Positions 9,301-16,797 are shown, counted from the stretch's first letter. The stretch is 53,971 bases of DNA from Candidatus Chloroploca mongolica (GCF_004762035.2 NZ_SIJK02000011.1:84248-138218), one strand, 5' to 3'. Made by a program: numbers and translations. Notes: generated by a model from the letters alone, not told the origin.

Positions 9301-10473
9301 GCGGCGGCTGCGGTGATGGCGCACCTGGTTGATGATGCTGCGCTGGCGACGATGCCACTGCTGGCGGCGCGGGCGTTGCTGGCGGAGGCATTGGTTTGTC
9401 TGAGTCAGCGTCGCTATGGCGAGGCGCTGGCGCTGTTGCGTGCGGCGCTCTTCCAGGCGCAACTGGCCGACGATCAGCGCGTTGAGTTGGAGGTGCGGGC
9501 GCGACTGGTGCATACGCTTGCCCTGGTTGGGGCGTTTGAAGAGAGCCGTTTGCTTGGTGCGACGACGTTGCCGTTGCTACGCGAGGCCGGCTTGCTTGCC
9601 CCGCTCAAGCTGTTGCTTGCCAGTATGACCCTGACGCTCCTGGCGTTGCACGAGTACGAAGAGGCGCTCGCGCTGGCCCGTGAAGGCACCGAACTGGCTC
9701 GGCGTTTGGCAAGCCAGCCTGCCGTGGCGCTGCATACTGCCCTTGTCGCAGCAGCACAACTGGGGCTGGGCCAGACCCGTGAGGCCTATGCGACGTTGCT
9801 GCAGCTTGAGCCAGCTGGTGTCCCGGCGCTGCCAGTCGAGGGCATAGTGCTGGCTGCCGAAGTCTATGCCGCAGCATGTGATCCTGACCGTGCCCTTGCG
9901 CATGCCCGTGCTGCGGCCATCCTGCCTGAGCCAGGCCTGCCGCACTGGTCCCCGGCAATGACCCGCTGGCGGATCGCCGGGGTACTGGCGGCATGCGAGC
10001 AACCCATCGAGGCGGCAACAGCACGGATCGACGCCCTTGACACATTGCTCGCTGAATTGGGGTATAATAAAGAGCCTGAGGTACGTCGTACATTGCTTGC
10101 CTTGCAACCATTTGACCTGGAGCTAGCTTGCCAGCCGGTTCTACAGCGCCCGCGTTGTCTCGCCTGGCTCCCCTTGCGACATGCACCAACCGGACGACCC
10201 CTGCAACCCGATGAGTTGCACCCGGTCGTCTGGACAATTGAGGCCCCGGATGATCCTGTTGACCGCATTGCCCGCCGCCATATCTGCCTGCTCCGCCTCT
10301 CTGGTGAGGCCATCGCTCAAGGATGTTTTGCGACCCTTGAGGAGCTTGCGCGTGTCCTGGAGGTCAATGTGCGCACGATCAAACGTGACCTCGCCATGTT
10401 GCGTGAACAGGGCATTGTGGTTGTGACGCGGGGCGGTGACCTCAAAGCGAACGCACGGGTCAGCGGACGGTAG
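6307..10473 (+). CDS. Large BTAD-AAA-TPR transcriptional regulator
   Basis: A 1388-residue signal-integrating regulator. Residues 1-~235 match the SARP-like N-terminus: LRLWMFGQWRVELDG, then a winged-helix region and a BTAD helical domain. Residues ~270-640 form an AAA/NACHT-like ATPase with Walker A at 299-306 (GASGLGKT) and a Walker B-like LLLVIDDF near 418. The rest is helical TPR-like sequence. The C-terminus (~1335-1375) is a DeoR-like helix-turn-helix (TLEELARVLEVNVRTIKRDL). So it may carry a DNA-binding unit at both ends. Residues ~735-870 are low-complexity Pro/Gly/Arg sequence encoded by intergenic palindromic repeats that stay in frame (8570-8850). The gene directly precedes the glycan locus and may control it (inference). 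It starts at ATG 6307 without a clear Shine-Dalgarno. Confidence 0.88.
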   Translation: MHNTLRLWMFGQWRVELDGELVQVPTRMAKVLLARLVCAFPSPIPLTLLGDDLFPTLEPTQVQRRLRSARHYLRQALGPILVTSEYHLGLDPHLVVLSDYHAFLQHSRPDATQAELEHAMTLYTGPFLGSLADAWAAHEASVTQVRYLEVLHRLVTLARASGSAMLLLRTARRWVIEEPWEEQAHVAAVQALLDLGEHEAALDQVSQARSMLRAEWQQHTWPALDELARLLARTPPPVASAPIAPLAELPTLPLALPVEVESGLAAALPLIGRVRELEGLAEVWQQALARRPAAVLIEGASGLGKTRLVQEFAAQVRLRASWTVLWLTPRTGAHDIWELFEDGVIGAGRTARVYLRAACASLDDQQWHLLCRQMPRLREVLPERAPQPLRRAQRLRFDPLQALVALLDHVAAQGALLLVIDDFPGDHQALRQLVIRLLAGPRALCVVLTAPPGEASFPVATLHRPILLPLRLLALEPLDPQATLHLAQAAVGGRIAPALRDRLLTISGGHPGLLLGLIHVLYEHQVLWYDPPTGWGLIRPDVSLPTTMPALMRWQVARLAPAAWMMACTFALLGRPADEDLIEALWPEPGQRVALLSDLLIAGVLIERGQYLRLAHPDLGVYLLERLDPEARRTLHAQLATALGRALDCPVTLRFERLAHGALGHLWDAVLDEALDATYEALAAGTLPLAQRSLGFASAAVQALNLPVGHALRWEAARLMAYMADGSPPFDLLGGRRKSSLLPSGSSRRSPGRSSNPSPPLPPLSHEGRGGEPRPSPLVGEGLGVGGARPAPLVGEGLGVGGARPAPSPPLPPLSHEGRGGGAPPRAAAGQRPSPLVGEGLGVGGQGWHQPKTLSLRAVGAGGARPASAPDLLLEEAQAAGREDWQIEALICVGLARGTLVDPAEGERVLREALAQARCTGLTRLEAQASLALAEVLAISEAYDEGVLYAQRAVELAAMEVGCGAKVRSHSGKHAQSTVLTEARLNLVAALLAAHRREAAAAVMAHLVDDAALATMPLLAARALLAEALVCLSQRRYGEALALLRAALFQAQLADDQRVELEVRARLVHTLALVGAFEESRLLGATTLPLLREAGLLAPLKLLLASMTLTLLALHEYEEALALAREGTELARRLASQPAVALHTALVAAAQLGLGQTREAYATLLQLEPAGVPALPVEGIVLAAEVYAAACDPDRALAHARAAAILPEPGLPHWSPAMTRWRIAGVLAACEQPIEAATARIDALDTLLAELGYNKEPEVRRTLLALQPFDLELACQPVLQRPRCLAWLPLRHAPTGRPLQPDELHPVVWTIEAPDDPVDRIARRHICLLRLSGEAIAQGCFATLEELARVLEVNVRTIKRDLAMLREQGIVVVTRGGDLKANARVSGR
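8570..8850 (+). repeat. In-frame block of palindromic repeats inside the regulator gene
   Basis: Two kinds of short unit alternate: CCCCTCTCCCACGAGGGG (translated PLSHEGRGG) and CCCCTGGTGGGGGAGGGG (translated SPLVGEGLGVGG). The first occurs twice and the second three times. Such units are normally intergenic REP-like palindromes. Here the total length keeps the frame open, and clear TPR-like protein resumes on both sides. The insert lies between helical repeats, so the protein may tolerate it as a linker. Confidence 0.8.
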
Positions 10474-10608
10474 CTGTTCAGACGGTGGCTATGTCCCCAC
10501 GGTTGTCAGGGGATTGCCAGGTAACGTGACGGTCTCTTGCTAGGATAGCGCTTGTCTCGGCATCGCAGGGCGATGTCGAAATGGCGGAGCGTGCCCAGTA
10601 TATGGATC

Positions 10609-10755
10609 GGGTCGCGCGGCGCGTGCGCGGCAACGTACCTATGCATAGGGCCACTCGTCGCACGCGCCGCAAGGTACCTACGCATAGGGTCGCGCGGCGC
10701 GCGCGCCGCAAGGTACCTATGCATAGGGTTGCGGCGCGCTTGCGCGCCGCAACCC
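10609..10755. repeat. 39-bp tandem repeat ending in a perfect hairpin
   Basis: Three units of exactly 39 bases start at 10609, 10648 and 10687. Each contains a GC-rich palindromic half (GCGCGGCGCGCGCGCCGC-like) and the palindrome CCTATGCATAGG or a one-base variant. A truncated fourth unit (10726) closes as a perfect 14-bp stem with a TT loop (10726-10755). The array lies between the large regulator and the small ORF preceding the NusG-like gene. It would fold into serial hairpins in a leader transcript. The 10474-10608 stretch before it shows nothing recognisable. Confidence 0.75.
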
Positions 10756-10785
10756 TATAAACCAAAACCACGCAAGGGATAACTC

Positions 10786-11022
10786 ATGGCACAGTTGCGC
10801 TGGCTGTTGCTCATGCAGAGGTCGGAAGATGAGGAGACCGGGGGGCCACAGTTTGTATTGTGGCTGGTTGATCCCGAAGGGAAAGCCCCCCCAGTCCGGT
10901 GTACGACGGTGGACGATTTGATGGCGACGCTGATCCAGTCGTGGAATCAGCGGGTCAACCACGCGCTACCCGAAGACGGTCATCCGAACGATGACACCGA
11001 GTTGGCGTGTGGCGGGGTGTAG
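10786..11022 (+). CDS. Small uncharacterised protein upstream of the NusG-like factor
   Basis: A 78-residue protein of unknown function, mixed hydrophobic/acidic (AQLRWLLLMQRSEDEE... near the N-terminus, acidic DGHPNDDTEL near the end). There is no signal peptide or known motif. AAGGGA lies 8 bases upstream of ATG 10786, a good ribosome-binding site. Its stop is only 14 bases before the NusG-like start, and that gap is the Shine-Dalgarno of the next gene, so the two are likely translated from one message. It might be a leader or partner of the antiterminator (inference). Confidence 0.6.
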   Translation: MAQLRWLLLMQRSEDEETGGPQFVLWLVDPEGKAPPVRCTTVDDLMATLIQSWNQRVNHALPEDGHPNDDTELACGGV

Positions 11023-11036
11023 GTGGCAAGAGGTCT

Positions 11037-11540
11037 ATGGCAGCACACTGGTATGCATTGCAGACAAAGGCCCGGAAAGAGGCGCTGATCACCGAGCAGC
11101 TTGAGCAGCGGGGCGTGCCGGTCTTTTACCCGCACCTGGTGGTAAAGCCGGTGAATCCGCGTTCGCGCACGATCCGCCCCTTCTTTCCCTCGTATGTCTT
11201 TGTCAAGGCTGATCTTGGCAAGTTTGGCCCTTCGGCCTTTCGCTATCTGCCCTTTGCCGTTGGCCTCGTCAGCTTTGGCGGCGAGCCGGCGGTCGTTGAT
11301 GATGCGTTGCTCCAACTGATTGATCAACGCCTCACTGAAATCAACGCCGCCGGCGGCGAGACCTTTTTTCAGCTGCGCCCCGGCGATCGCGTTGTCATTG
11401 AACACGGCCCGTTTGCTCAGTACGAGGCGATCTTTGACGCCCGTCTCCGCGATAGCGACCGCGTCCGCGTCTTAATTGATCTGCTTGGCGATCGCCAGAT
11501 CCGCGTTGAGCTCAAAGTGAATCAGATCAGGCTGTTGTAG
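11037..11540 (+). CDS. NusG/RfaH-like transcription antiterminator
   Basis: A specialised NusG paralogue of 167 residues. The N-terminal NGN domain reads HWYALQTKARKEALITEQLEQRGVPVFYP...RPFFPSYVFVKAD, matching RfaH/UpxY/LoaP-type factors that ride with RNA polymerase through long polysaccharide operons. The C-terminal KOW domain is recognisable at ~110-167 (LRPGDRVVIEHGPFAQYEAIFDARLRD). ATG 11037 is chosen over an upstream in-frame ATG at 11007 because AGGTGGCAAGAGG precedes it at proper distance. Its position as the first recognisable gene of a ~37-kb glycan locus strongly suggests operon-specific antitermination. Its recruitment site is unknown; the 39-bp array upstream is a candidate structural element, but nothing proves it. 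Confidence 0.92.
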   Translation: MAAHWYALQTKARKEALITEQLEQRGVPVFYPHLVVKPVNPRSRTIRPFFPSYVFVKADLGKFGPSAFRYLPFAVGLVSFGGEPAVVDDALLQLIDQRLTEINAAGGETFFQLRPGDRVVIEHGPFAQYEAIFDARLRDSDRVRVLIDLLGDRQIRVELKVNQIRLL

Positions 11541-11552
11541 GATTTTCATTGT

Positions 11553-12848
11553 ATGACTTCACAACCCGTGCTTCTTCAAGCCTTTCTCGAACGTGTTCAC
11601 CGTCGCGACGTCAGCGTCGCCATTATCGGCCTCGGATATGTTGGTTTGCCCCTCGCCGTGGTGTTTGCCGAAGCGGGCTTGACCGTCGTCGGGATCGATC
11701 TTGATCCGCGCAAGGTAGAGTTGTTGAATGCTGGTGAGTCCTATATTGAGGATGTGCCTACATCAAGATTGGCCCCGCTGGTGCAGGCTGGCCGCCTGCG
11801 GGCGACTACCGATGTGGCAGTGCTGGCCGAGTGCGATGCGGTGAGCATCTGTGTGCCGACGCCGCTGCGCAAGACGGGTGATCCCGATATTTCGTATATT
11901 GTTGATGCGACCGAGCAGATTGCCCGCTATCTGCACCGCGGGATGCTGGTGGTGCTTGAGAGTACGACCTACCCTGGGACAACAAGTGAGGTGATTCTGC
12001 CCCGTTTGAGTGACCATCAGGATGGCCTGCGCGTCGGCGAGGATTTCTTCCTCTGCTTTTCGCCCGAGCGCGTCGATCCGGGTCGTACCGACTGGACAAC
12101 CAGGAATACGCCGAAGGTGATGGGCGGCCAGACGCCCGCCTGTCTTGAGGCAGGCCAGGCGCTCTATGGCGTTGCGATTGAGACGGTGGTGCTGGTCTCG
12201 TCGCCCGCCGCCGCCGAGATGACCAAGTTGCTCGAAAATACCTTCCGCTCGGTCAATATCGGTCTGGTCAACGAAGTGCTCTTGATGTGCGAAAAGCTTG
12301 GCCTTGATGCGTGGGAAGTGATCGAAGCCGCGGCAAGCAAGCCCTTCGGCTTTATGAAATTCACCCCCGGCCCTGGCCTCGGGGGGCACTGCATTCCCAT
12401 TGACCCCCTCTACCTTTCGTGGAAGCTGCGTACGCTTGATTACACTGCACGCTTTATTGAATTGGCAAGCGAAATCAATACCGGCATGCCGCGCTATTGG
12501 GTGCAAAAAGTGCAGGACGCGCTCAACGATGTCGGCAAAGCGCTCAAGGGGAGCAAGGTGCTGGTGGTTGGCATTGCCTACAAAAAAGATGTCAGCGACA
12601 TGCGCGAATCGCCCGCGCTCGACATCATCCACCTGCTGCAAGACAAAGGGGCCAGCGTCACCTACCACGACCCCTATGTGCCCGACGTTGACCACGACGG
12701 CATTACGATGACCAGCGTGCCCAACCTGCACGCAGCCCTCGCCGACGCCGACTGCGCCATCATCGTCACCGACCACAGCACCTACGACTGGCCAACGATC
12801 CACGCCACCGCCCGTGTCATCGTTGACACCCGCCGGACGCTGCGGTAA
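11553..12848 (+). CDS. Nucleotide-sugar dehydrogenase (UDP-GlcNAc 6-dehydrogenase, WbpA-like)
   Basis: A 431-residue UDP-glucose/GDP-mannose dehydrogenase family enzyme, oxidising C6 of a UDP-sugar to the uronic acid with two NAD+. The Rossmann motif IIGLGYVGLPLA lies at 24-35 and GIDLDPRKV follows it. The central-domain helix EMTKLLENTFR contains Lys225, and the catalytic thiol is Cys280 in PGPGLGGHCIPIDPLYLSWK. That last motif and SPERVDPG are typical of WbpA/WecC-type enzymes acting on N-acetylated sugars rather than UDP-glucose. It follows the NusG-like gene by 12 bases. Together with WecB (41127) it suggests a HexNAc uronic acid in the glycan. A hairpin repeat follows the stop. Confidence 0.92.
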   Translation: MTSQPVLLQAFLERVHRRDVSVAIIGLGYVGLPLAVVFAEAGLTVVGIDLDPRKVELLNAGESYIEDVPTSRLAPLVQAGRLRATTDVAVLAECDAVSICVPTPLRKTGDPDISYIVDATEQIARYLHRGMLVVLESTTYPGTTSEVILPRLSDHQDGLRVGEDFFLCFSPERVDPGRTDWTTRNTPKVMGGQTPACLEAGQALYGVAIETVVLVSSPAAAEMTKLLENTFRSVNIGLVNEVLLMCEKLGLDAWEVIEAAASKPFGFMKFTPGPGLGGHCIPIDPLYLSWKLRTLDYTARFIELASEINTGMPRYWVQKVQDALNDVGKALKGSKVLVVGIAYKKDVSDMRESPALDIIHLLQDKGASVTYHDPYVPDVDHDGITMTSVPNLHAALADADCAIIVTDHSTYDWPTIHATARVIVDTRRTLR

Positions 12849-12859
12849 GGCATGGTAGC

Positions 12860-12902
12860 GCGGGCTTCCAGCCCGCGTGGGGTTTGCGGGCTGGAAGCCC
12901 GC
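12860..12902. terminator. Strong 17-bp hairpin after the dehydrogenase gene
   Basis: Perfect 17-bp inverted repeat (arms 12860-12876 and 12886-12902, 9-nt loop) beginning 12 bases after the dehydrogenase stop. The arms read GCGGGCTTCCAGCCCGC, a widespread dispersed-palindrome type. It may end or attenuate transcription, or be a repeat only. It has no T-run. Confidence 0.45.
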
Positions 12903-12904
12903 AC

Positions 12905-13133
12905 CACTATGTCCCGCCCGTTTCGGGAGCAACAGCGGGCGTCCCGCCCTCGCTCCCAGGACTCGCAACCGTGTCATGCTGCGTATCACATGGCCCACGG
13001 GCCAGTGGTGTGGAGCGAAACCAGTGCCGGTGCGTAGCCTGCCCTGTCACCCCGAACGGAGTGAGGGGTCTTCCATGCGGATCCGTTCGGAATGACCGTG
13101 GAGCCGTTGCGCTCCGAGCATGAGGTTTTGTTG
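12905..13133. repeat. Repeat-derived spacer between dehydrogenase and epimerase
   Basis: No gene seen. The stretch 12911-12965 resembles the GGGACGCCCTCG units at 14336-14460. The stretch 13046-13104 is a diverged single copy of the CCCCGAACGGAGTGAGG...GATCCGTTCGGAATGAC family that is abundant at 48.3-48.9 kb and 53.6-54 kb. The spacer therefore consists of unrelated dispersed repeats placed next to one another. Confidence 0.6.
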
Positions 13134-13223
13134 CTTAGACAAGGTTTCAGGAAGAGCTTTTGAGCATAACAGTGGTAGTGCCGACTTTAGTCGGCTGAGG
13201 CCGACTAAAGTCGGCACTACCAC
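13134..13223 (-). repeat. 90-bp hairpin element, copy 1 (inverted)
   Basis: The hairpin half is a perfect 24-bp inverted repeat with a 4-nt loop (13172-13223, GTGGTAGTGCCGAC...GTCGGCACTACCAC). The tail half (13134-13171) carries CTTAGACAAGGTTTCAG...AGCTTTTGAGCAT. The same hairpin-plus-tail unit occurs in opposite orientation at 41025-41115 and 42252-42341. This copy ends 65 bases upstream of the epimerase start. Confidence 0.85.
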
Positions 13224-13288
13224 ATGCGCCTCTGCTCCTTTGCGTCAAATCATCAGCCATTGCTATAGCACAGCCCTCAACACATAAT

Positions 13289-14251
13289 ATGCATACATAT
13301 TTGATCACCGGCGGGGCCGGCTTCATTGGCTCACATCTGGCTGAGTATTTGCTGGCGCAGGGGCAGCGCGTGCTGGCAATTGATAATCTCTCGACGGGGG
13401 CGATGGCGAATATTGCGCATCTGTTGCCCAACGAGCATTTTCGTTTCGCCAGGGCTGATGTCAATGATCTGGTCGTGCTCGATCGACTGGCGTCAGAGGC
13501 ACAGGTGATTATTCACCTGGCCGCCGCCGTCGGGGTACAACTGGTCGTTGAGCGCCCGGTGCATACGATTGAGACCAATGTGCGTGGTACCGAGACGGTG
13601 CTGCGGGCGGCGCTCAGGTATGGCTCGCGGGTGCTGGTGGCGAGCACGTCGGAGGTCTATGGCAAGGCGACGCGGGTGCCTTTTGCCGAGGAAGACGATA
13701 TTCTGCTGGGGGCAACAAGCAAGAGCCGCTGGAGCTATGCGGCCAGCAAGATGCTCGATGAGTTCCTGGCCCTCGCCTATCACCGTGAGTTCGGGTTGGA
13801 CGCGCTGGTGATGCGCTTCTTCAATACGATTGGCCCCCGCCAGAGTGGCCGGTATGGCATGGTCGTGCCCCGTTTTGTCCGCCAGGCGCTCTCGAACGAG
13901 CCATTGACCATCTATGGCGACGGGCAGCAGGCGCGCTGCTTTTGCGATGTGCGCGACATTGTGCGTGCCGTTGTTGCGCTGGCCGATCACCACCTGGTTG
14001 GCCCCGAGCGCGTCTTTAACCTGGGCAATACCCGCGAAATCACGATCACAGCCCTCGCCGAACTTGTCAAAACCCTGACCGGCAGCAGCGCCGAGCTTGC
14101 CTATGTCCCCTACGCCGAAGCCTACGCCCCCGGCTTTGAAGACATGCACCGGCGCGTCCCTGATATCACCCGGATTCAACACCTGATCGGCTGGACACCC
14201 ACCATCACCCTCGAAAAGACGATCGATGACATCGCAGCGGCGCTGCGATAA
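13289..14251 (+). CDS. NAD-dependent nucleotide-sugar epimerase/dehydratase (SDR)
   Basis: A 320-residue extended short-chain dehydrogenase. The NAD(P)-binding GGAGFIG lies at 8-14 with IDNLSTG at the cofactor-selective position. Catalytic Ser/Thr are in STSEVYG (119-125), and Tyr150/Lys154 in WSYAASK. MRFFNTIGPRQSGRYGMVVPRF and GDGQQARCFCDVRDI are typical of the GalE / UDP-glucuronate decarboxylase group. A 4-epimerase or a decarboxylase cannot be told apart by eye. If it were a UDP-glucuronate decarboxylase, the upstream dehydrogenase could supply its substrate, although that enzyme looks HexNAc-specific. It is flanked on both sides by palindromic repeats. Confidence 0.88.
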   Translation: MHTYLITGGAGFIGSHLAEYLLAQGQRVLAIDNLSTGAMANIAHLLPNEHFRFARADVNDLVVLDRLASEAQVIIHLAAAVGVQLVVERPVHTIETNVRGTETVLRAALRYGSRVLVASTSEVYGKATRVPFAEEDDILLGATSKSRWSYAASKMLDEFLALAYHREFGLDALVMRFFNTIGPRQSGRYGMVVPRFVRQALSNEPLTIYGDGQQARCFCDVRDIVRAVVALADHHLVGPERVFNLGNTREITITALAELVKTLTGSSAELAYVPYAEAYAPGFEDMHRRVPDITRIQHLIGWTPTITLEKTIDDIAAALR

Positions 14252-14252
14252 A

Positions 14253-14325
14253 AAACCTGGCAGGTGTGCGCCGGGACATAGTTCTGTTACCCCCAGTATC
14301 TCTGCGGCGCACACCTGCCAGGTTT
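14253..14325. terminator. Long hairpin immediately after the epimerase
   Basis: Perfect 21-bp inverted repeat with arms at 14253-14273 and 14305-14325 (AACCTGGCAGGTGTGCGCCG type) and a 31-base loop, starting 2 bases after the epimerase stop. The left arm is preceded by five A and the right arm ends in TTT. It could be a terminator or a small MITE-like palindrome. Confidence 0.5.
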
Positions 14326-14335
14326 GATGGCGCAG

Positions 14336-14460
14336 GCAAGCCTGGGAGCGAGGGCGGGACGCCCTCGAAGGTATTCCGAGGGCGGGACAGGCAAGCCTGG
14401 GAGCGAGGGCGTCCCGCCCTCGAAGGTATTCCGAGGGCGGGACGCCCTCGCTCTCAGGAG
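14336..14460. repeat. GGGCGGGACGCCCTCG palindrome array
   Basis: Three near copies of a unit containing GAGCGAGGGCG..ACGCCCTCG and AAGGTATTCCGAGGGCGGGA. They form overlapping inverted repeats. Non-coding, related to sequence at 12911-12965. Confidence 0.65.
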
Positions 14461-14502
14461 AGTTGCCCGTCCAGGGCGATTGCACCATACGAAACCGGAT
14501 AC

Positions 14503-14753
14503 AACGGGGCACCCGCAAGGGGCGCCCATACCGGGGCGGGGGCGGGCCCGGTGTACCCGTACCGGGGTGGGGCACCCGTACCGGGGTGGGGCACCCGCAA
14601 GGGGTACCCGTACCGGGGCGGGGGCGGGCCCGGTGTACCCGTACCGGGGTGGGGCACCCGCAAGGGGCGCCCGTACCGGGGCGGGGGCGGGCCCGGTGTA
14701 GGGGCACCCCTTGCGGGTGCCCTTGCGGGTGCCCTTGCGGGTGCCCTGGTTGC
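14503..14753. repeat. GC-rich CCGTACCGGGG / CACCCGCAAGGGG repeat array
   Basis: A dense array in which GGGCGGGGGCGGGCCCGGTGTA occurs three times (about 14535, 14619 and 14681), interleaved with CCCGTACCGGGG and GGGGCACCCGCAAGGGG. It ends in a 12-base tandem CTTGCGGGTGCC repeated three times. All reading frames through it are low-complexity Gly/Pro/Arg. I see no gene. Confidence 0.8.
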
Positions 14754-14767
14754 CCGTCCCGCAATAG

Positions 14768-14795
14768 TTGCTAAAACGCAATTATCAGGTACAAT
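14768..14795 (+). promoter_or_regulatory. Candidate promoter of the tyrosine-kinase gene
   Basis: TTGCTA at 14768-14773 and TACAAT at 14790-14795, separated by 16 bases, in the only AT-rich part of a GC-rich repeat region. It lies about 120 bases upstream of the Wzc-like start. This suggests a second transcription start inside the glycan locus. Confidence 0.45.
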
Positions 14796-14915
14796 GAAGA
14801 GCCTACCTGACATTCCGTGCATTCTGTCACATTCATTGCATTTCAACTAACCAGAGGCTGGAGGTCGTGCGCAGGTGGTGATGAGCCTGCTCTTCCATAG
14901 TTAAGGTGTTTCTGC

Positions 14916-16775
14916 ATGGAAAACGACTCGGTCGAGATCGACCTGCTCCGTTATTTCTTTATCCTCCGTCGCTGGGCCTGGTTGCTGATCCTTGGCGCGC
15001 TGCTTGCTGGTGGTGCTGCCTTTCTGATTAGTCGCCAGATTACGCCGATCTACCAGACGTCAACTACGCTGCTGATCAACCAGGCGTCGAGTGGCGGCAG
15101 TTCTTCCGCTGAGTATCAATCGATCCTGACCAGTGAGCGGCTTGCGCAGACGTATGCCACCGTGATGGTGAGTCGACCGATTCTCGAGCAGGCCATTGAC
15201 TCGCTCGGGTTGTCAATGTCGCCTGGTCAACTCGCGGGGCGTGTGACGGCAACCCCCGTCCGTAATACGCAGTTGTTGCGTTTGACCGTGACCGGCGAAG
15301 ATCCGGCCCAGATTGCGGCGCTTGCTAACGAGATTGTGACAATCTTTGTGCGGCAGAATGCCGCGTTGCAGAGTAGCCGCTTTGATGCGACCCGCCAGAG
15401 CCTTGAGACAGAGTTGGCAAAGATCCAGGGGGAGATTGACGCAACGCAGGCGTTGCTTGACCAGGCGACCGGTGCGGCGAATGCCGGTGAACGGGCACGC
15501 CTCCAGGAGTTGCTGGCGCTCTATCGTACGAGCTATGCGTCGCTGTTGCGCAGCATCGAAGAGATCCGGCTGACCGAGGTGCGCCAGAGCGATAGCGTGA
15601 TCATGATCGAACCTGCCCTTGCGCCAGTCAACCCGATCAGCCCCCGCGTGATGCAGAATGCCCTCATTGCCGCAGTGGTTGGCCTGATGCTGATGTTTGG
15701 TCTGGTCTTGCTGCTTGAATTCTTCAATGACCGCGTTGGTTCGAGCGATAAAGCCGGCGAGATGCTTGGCACGACAGTGCTGGCAACGGTCGGTGACATT
15801 GAGGGCGAGCGGGCACCCGAGAAGTTGGTGACGCTGACAACGCCCTATGCCAATATCTCTGAGGCTTATCAGATGCTGCGGGTGCGGCTTGATGTGGCCG
15901 CCTACGGGCAGGGCCTGCGCACCGTGCTGGTGACCAGTAGCAACCAGAGCGAGGGCAAGAGTACGACGGCGGCCAACCTTGCCGTCGTGCTGGCGCGCTC
16001 GGGCAAGCGCGTGATCCTGGTTGATGCCGACCTGCGCCGTCCGACGATGCACACCTATTTCAGCCACCACAACCTGCGTGGCGTAACGACGGCCATGGTA
16101 CGTGACCCTGGCTCGAGCATTGATTTTCACTTTCAGTCAACCAAACTCGAAAACCTGCTGCTGCTCCCCAGTGGCCCGCTGCCCTCTGACCCGATGGCAA
16201 TGTTGAGCTCGCAGCGTTTTGCCGACCTTGTCGAGACGCTGAAAGAGATGGCTGACATCGTGATCTTTGACAGCCCACCAATCTTGCAGGTCGCCGACTC
16301 GACCGTGCTGCTCAACTTCTGTGATGCGGTCGTGCTAGTCGCCATGGCAGGCAAAACCCGCACCAGCGCGCTGCGCCAGGCCAAAGCCCTGCTTGACCAG
16401 TCGGGCGCAAAACTCGCCGGACTTGTGCTCAACCGGGTCTCGAAGCGTAGTTATGGCTATGGGTACGGGTACGGCTATGGGTACGGCTACGGCTACGGCT
16501 ATGCCCCCGACGATCCCAACAAGACCAAACAATCGTGGCTCAAAACCCAATGGCAGCGCCTGACTGGTGGCAAACGCAAGCACAAGCACGCAAGCAGCGA
16601 AGCCACACCGACAAGCACCACTGACAGCACAGCCACACCACCACAAGAACCAGCGACAACCCCGGTTGCCATCAATGGCTCCTATGCTGCTACCGACCTC
16701 GACGACGCAGCCGAGCCAGCGATTGTCGCCGCTGGCAGCGGCAGTCCTGAACGAAGCAAACGCCGACGCAGGTAA
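14916..16775 (+). CDS. Wzc-like chain-length regulator / BY-kinase with (Tyr-Gly)n tail
   Basis: A 619-residue polysaccharide co-polymerase fused to a bacterial tyrosine autokinase, at the inner membrane. A Wzz domain occupies ~8-270, with membrane segments near 18-37 and 246-268 around an extracellular coiled region. The kinase domain has Walker A near 340-349 (SNQSEGKSTTAAN), Walker A' VILVDADLRRP and Walker B DIVIFDSPP. Residues 513-529 are an uninterrupted (Tyr-Gly)8-Tyr run, the expected place for the autophosphorylated Tyr cluster. The following ~90 residues are Thr/Ser/Lys-rich and disordered-looking. Such kinases cycle phosphorylation to control chain length and export. The start at ATG 14916 is preceded by only a weak Shine-Dalgarno (TTAAGGTG, 14900-14907). 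Confidence 0.93.
   Translation: MENDSVEIDLLRYFFILRRWAWLLILGALLAGGAAFLISRQITPIYQTSTTLLINQASSGGSSSAEYQSILTSERLAQTYATVMVSRPILEQAIDSLGLSMSPGQLAGRVTATPVRNTQLLRLTVTGEDPAQIAALANEIVTIFVRQNAALQSSRFDATRQSLETELAKIQGEIDATQALLDQATGAANAGERARLQELLALYRTSYASLLRSIEEIRLTEVRQSDSVIMIEPALAPVNPISPRVMQNALIAAVVGLMLMFGLVLLLEFFNDRVGSSDKAGEMLGTTVLATVGDIEGERAPEKLVTLTTPYANISEAYQMLRVRLDVAAYGQGLRTVLVTSSNQSEGKSTTAANLAVVLARSGKRVILVDADLRRPTMHTYFSHHNLRGVTTAMVRDPGSSIDFHFQSTKLENLLLLPSGPLPSDPMAMLSSQRFADLVETLKEMADIVIFDSPPILQVADSTVLLNFCDAVVLVAMAGKTRTSALRQAKALLDQSGAKLAGLVLNRVSKRSYGYGYGYGYGYGYGYGYAPDDPNKTKQSWLKTQWQRLTGGKRKHKHASSEATPTSTTDSTATPPQEPATTPVAINGSYAATDLDDAAEPAIVAAGSGSPERSKRRRR
16452..16502 (+). repeat. In-frame hexanucleotide repeat encoding (Tyr-Gly)8-Tyr
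   Basis: Seventeen codons alternate TAT/TAC with GGC/GGG, giving nine tyrosines in a row of Tyr-Gly pairs. The six-base period can expand or contract without breaking the frame, so tail length and the number of phospho-acceptor tyrosines could vary between strains. Confidence 0.9.
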
Positions 16776-16797
16776 AGAAACGAACCTGACAATACGG

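Noticed and set aside
10062-10072. GGGTATAATAAAG as a promoter
   Set aside because: It lies inside the coding sequence of the large regulator and has no -35 and no gene start nearby.
11763-12998. Long minus-strand open frame (411 codons) opposite the nucleotide-sugar dehydrogenase
   Set aside because: It is antisense to a gene with complete motifs; its sequence has no recognisable domain and arises from GC-rich codon bias.
13289-14251. Assignment of the SDR protein as PglF (4,6-dehydratase)
   Set aside because: It has the Tyr-x3-Lys SDR site and short length of epimerases, and lacks the N-terminal membrane domain and motif of PglF/WbpM.
14266-14850. Plus-strand 194-codon frame in the CCGTACCGGGG array
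   Set aside because: Purely Gly/Arg/Pro/Ala repeat translation; open in several frames because the DNA is short-period and GC-rich.
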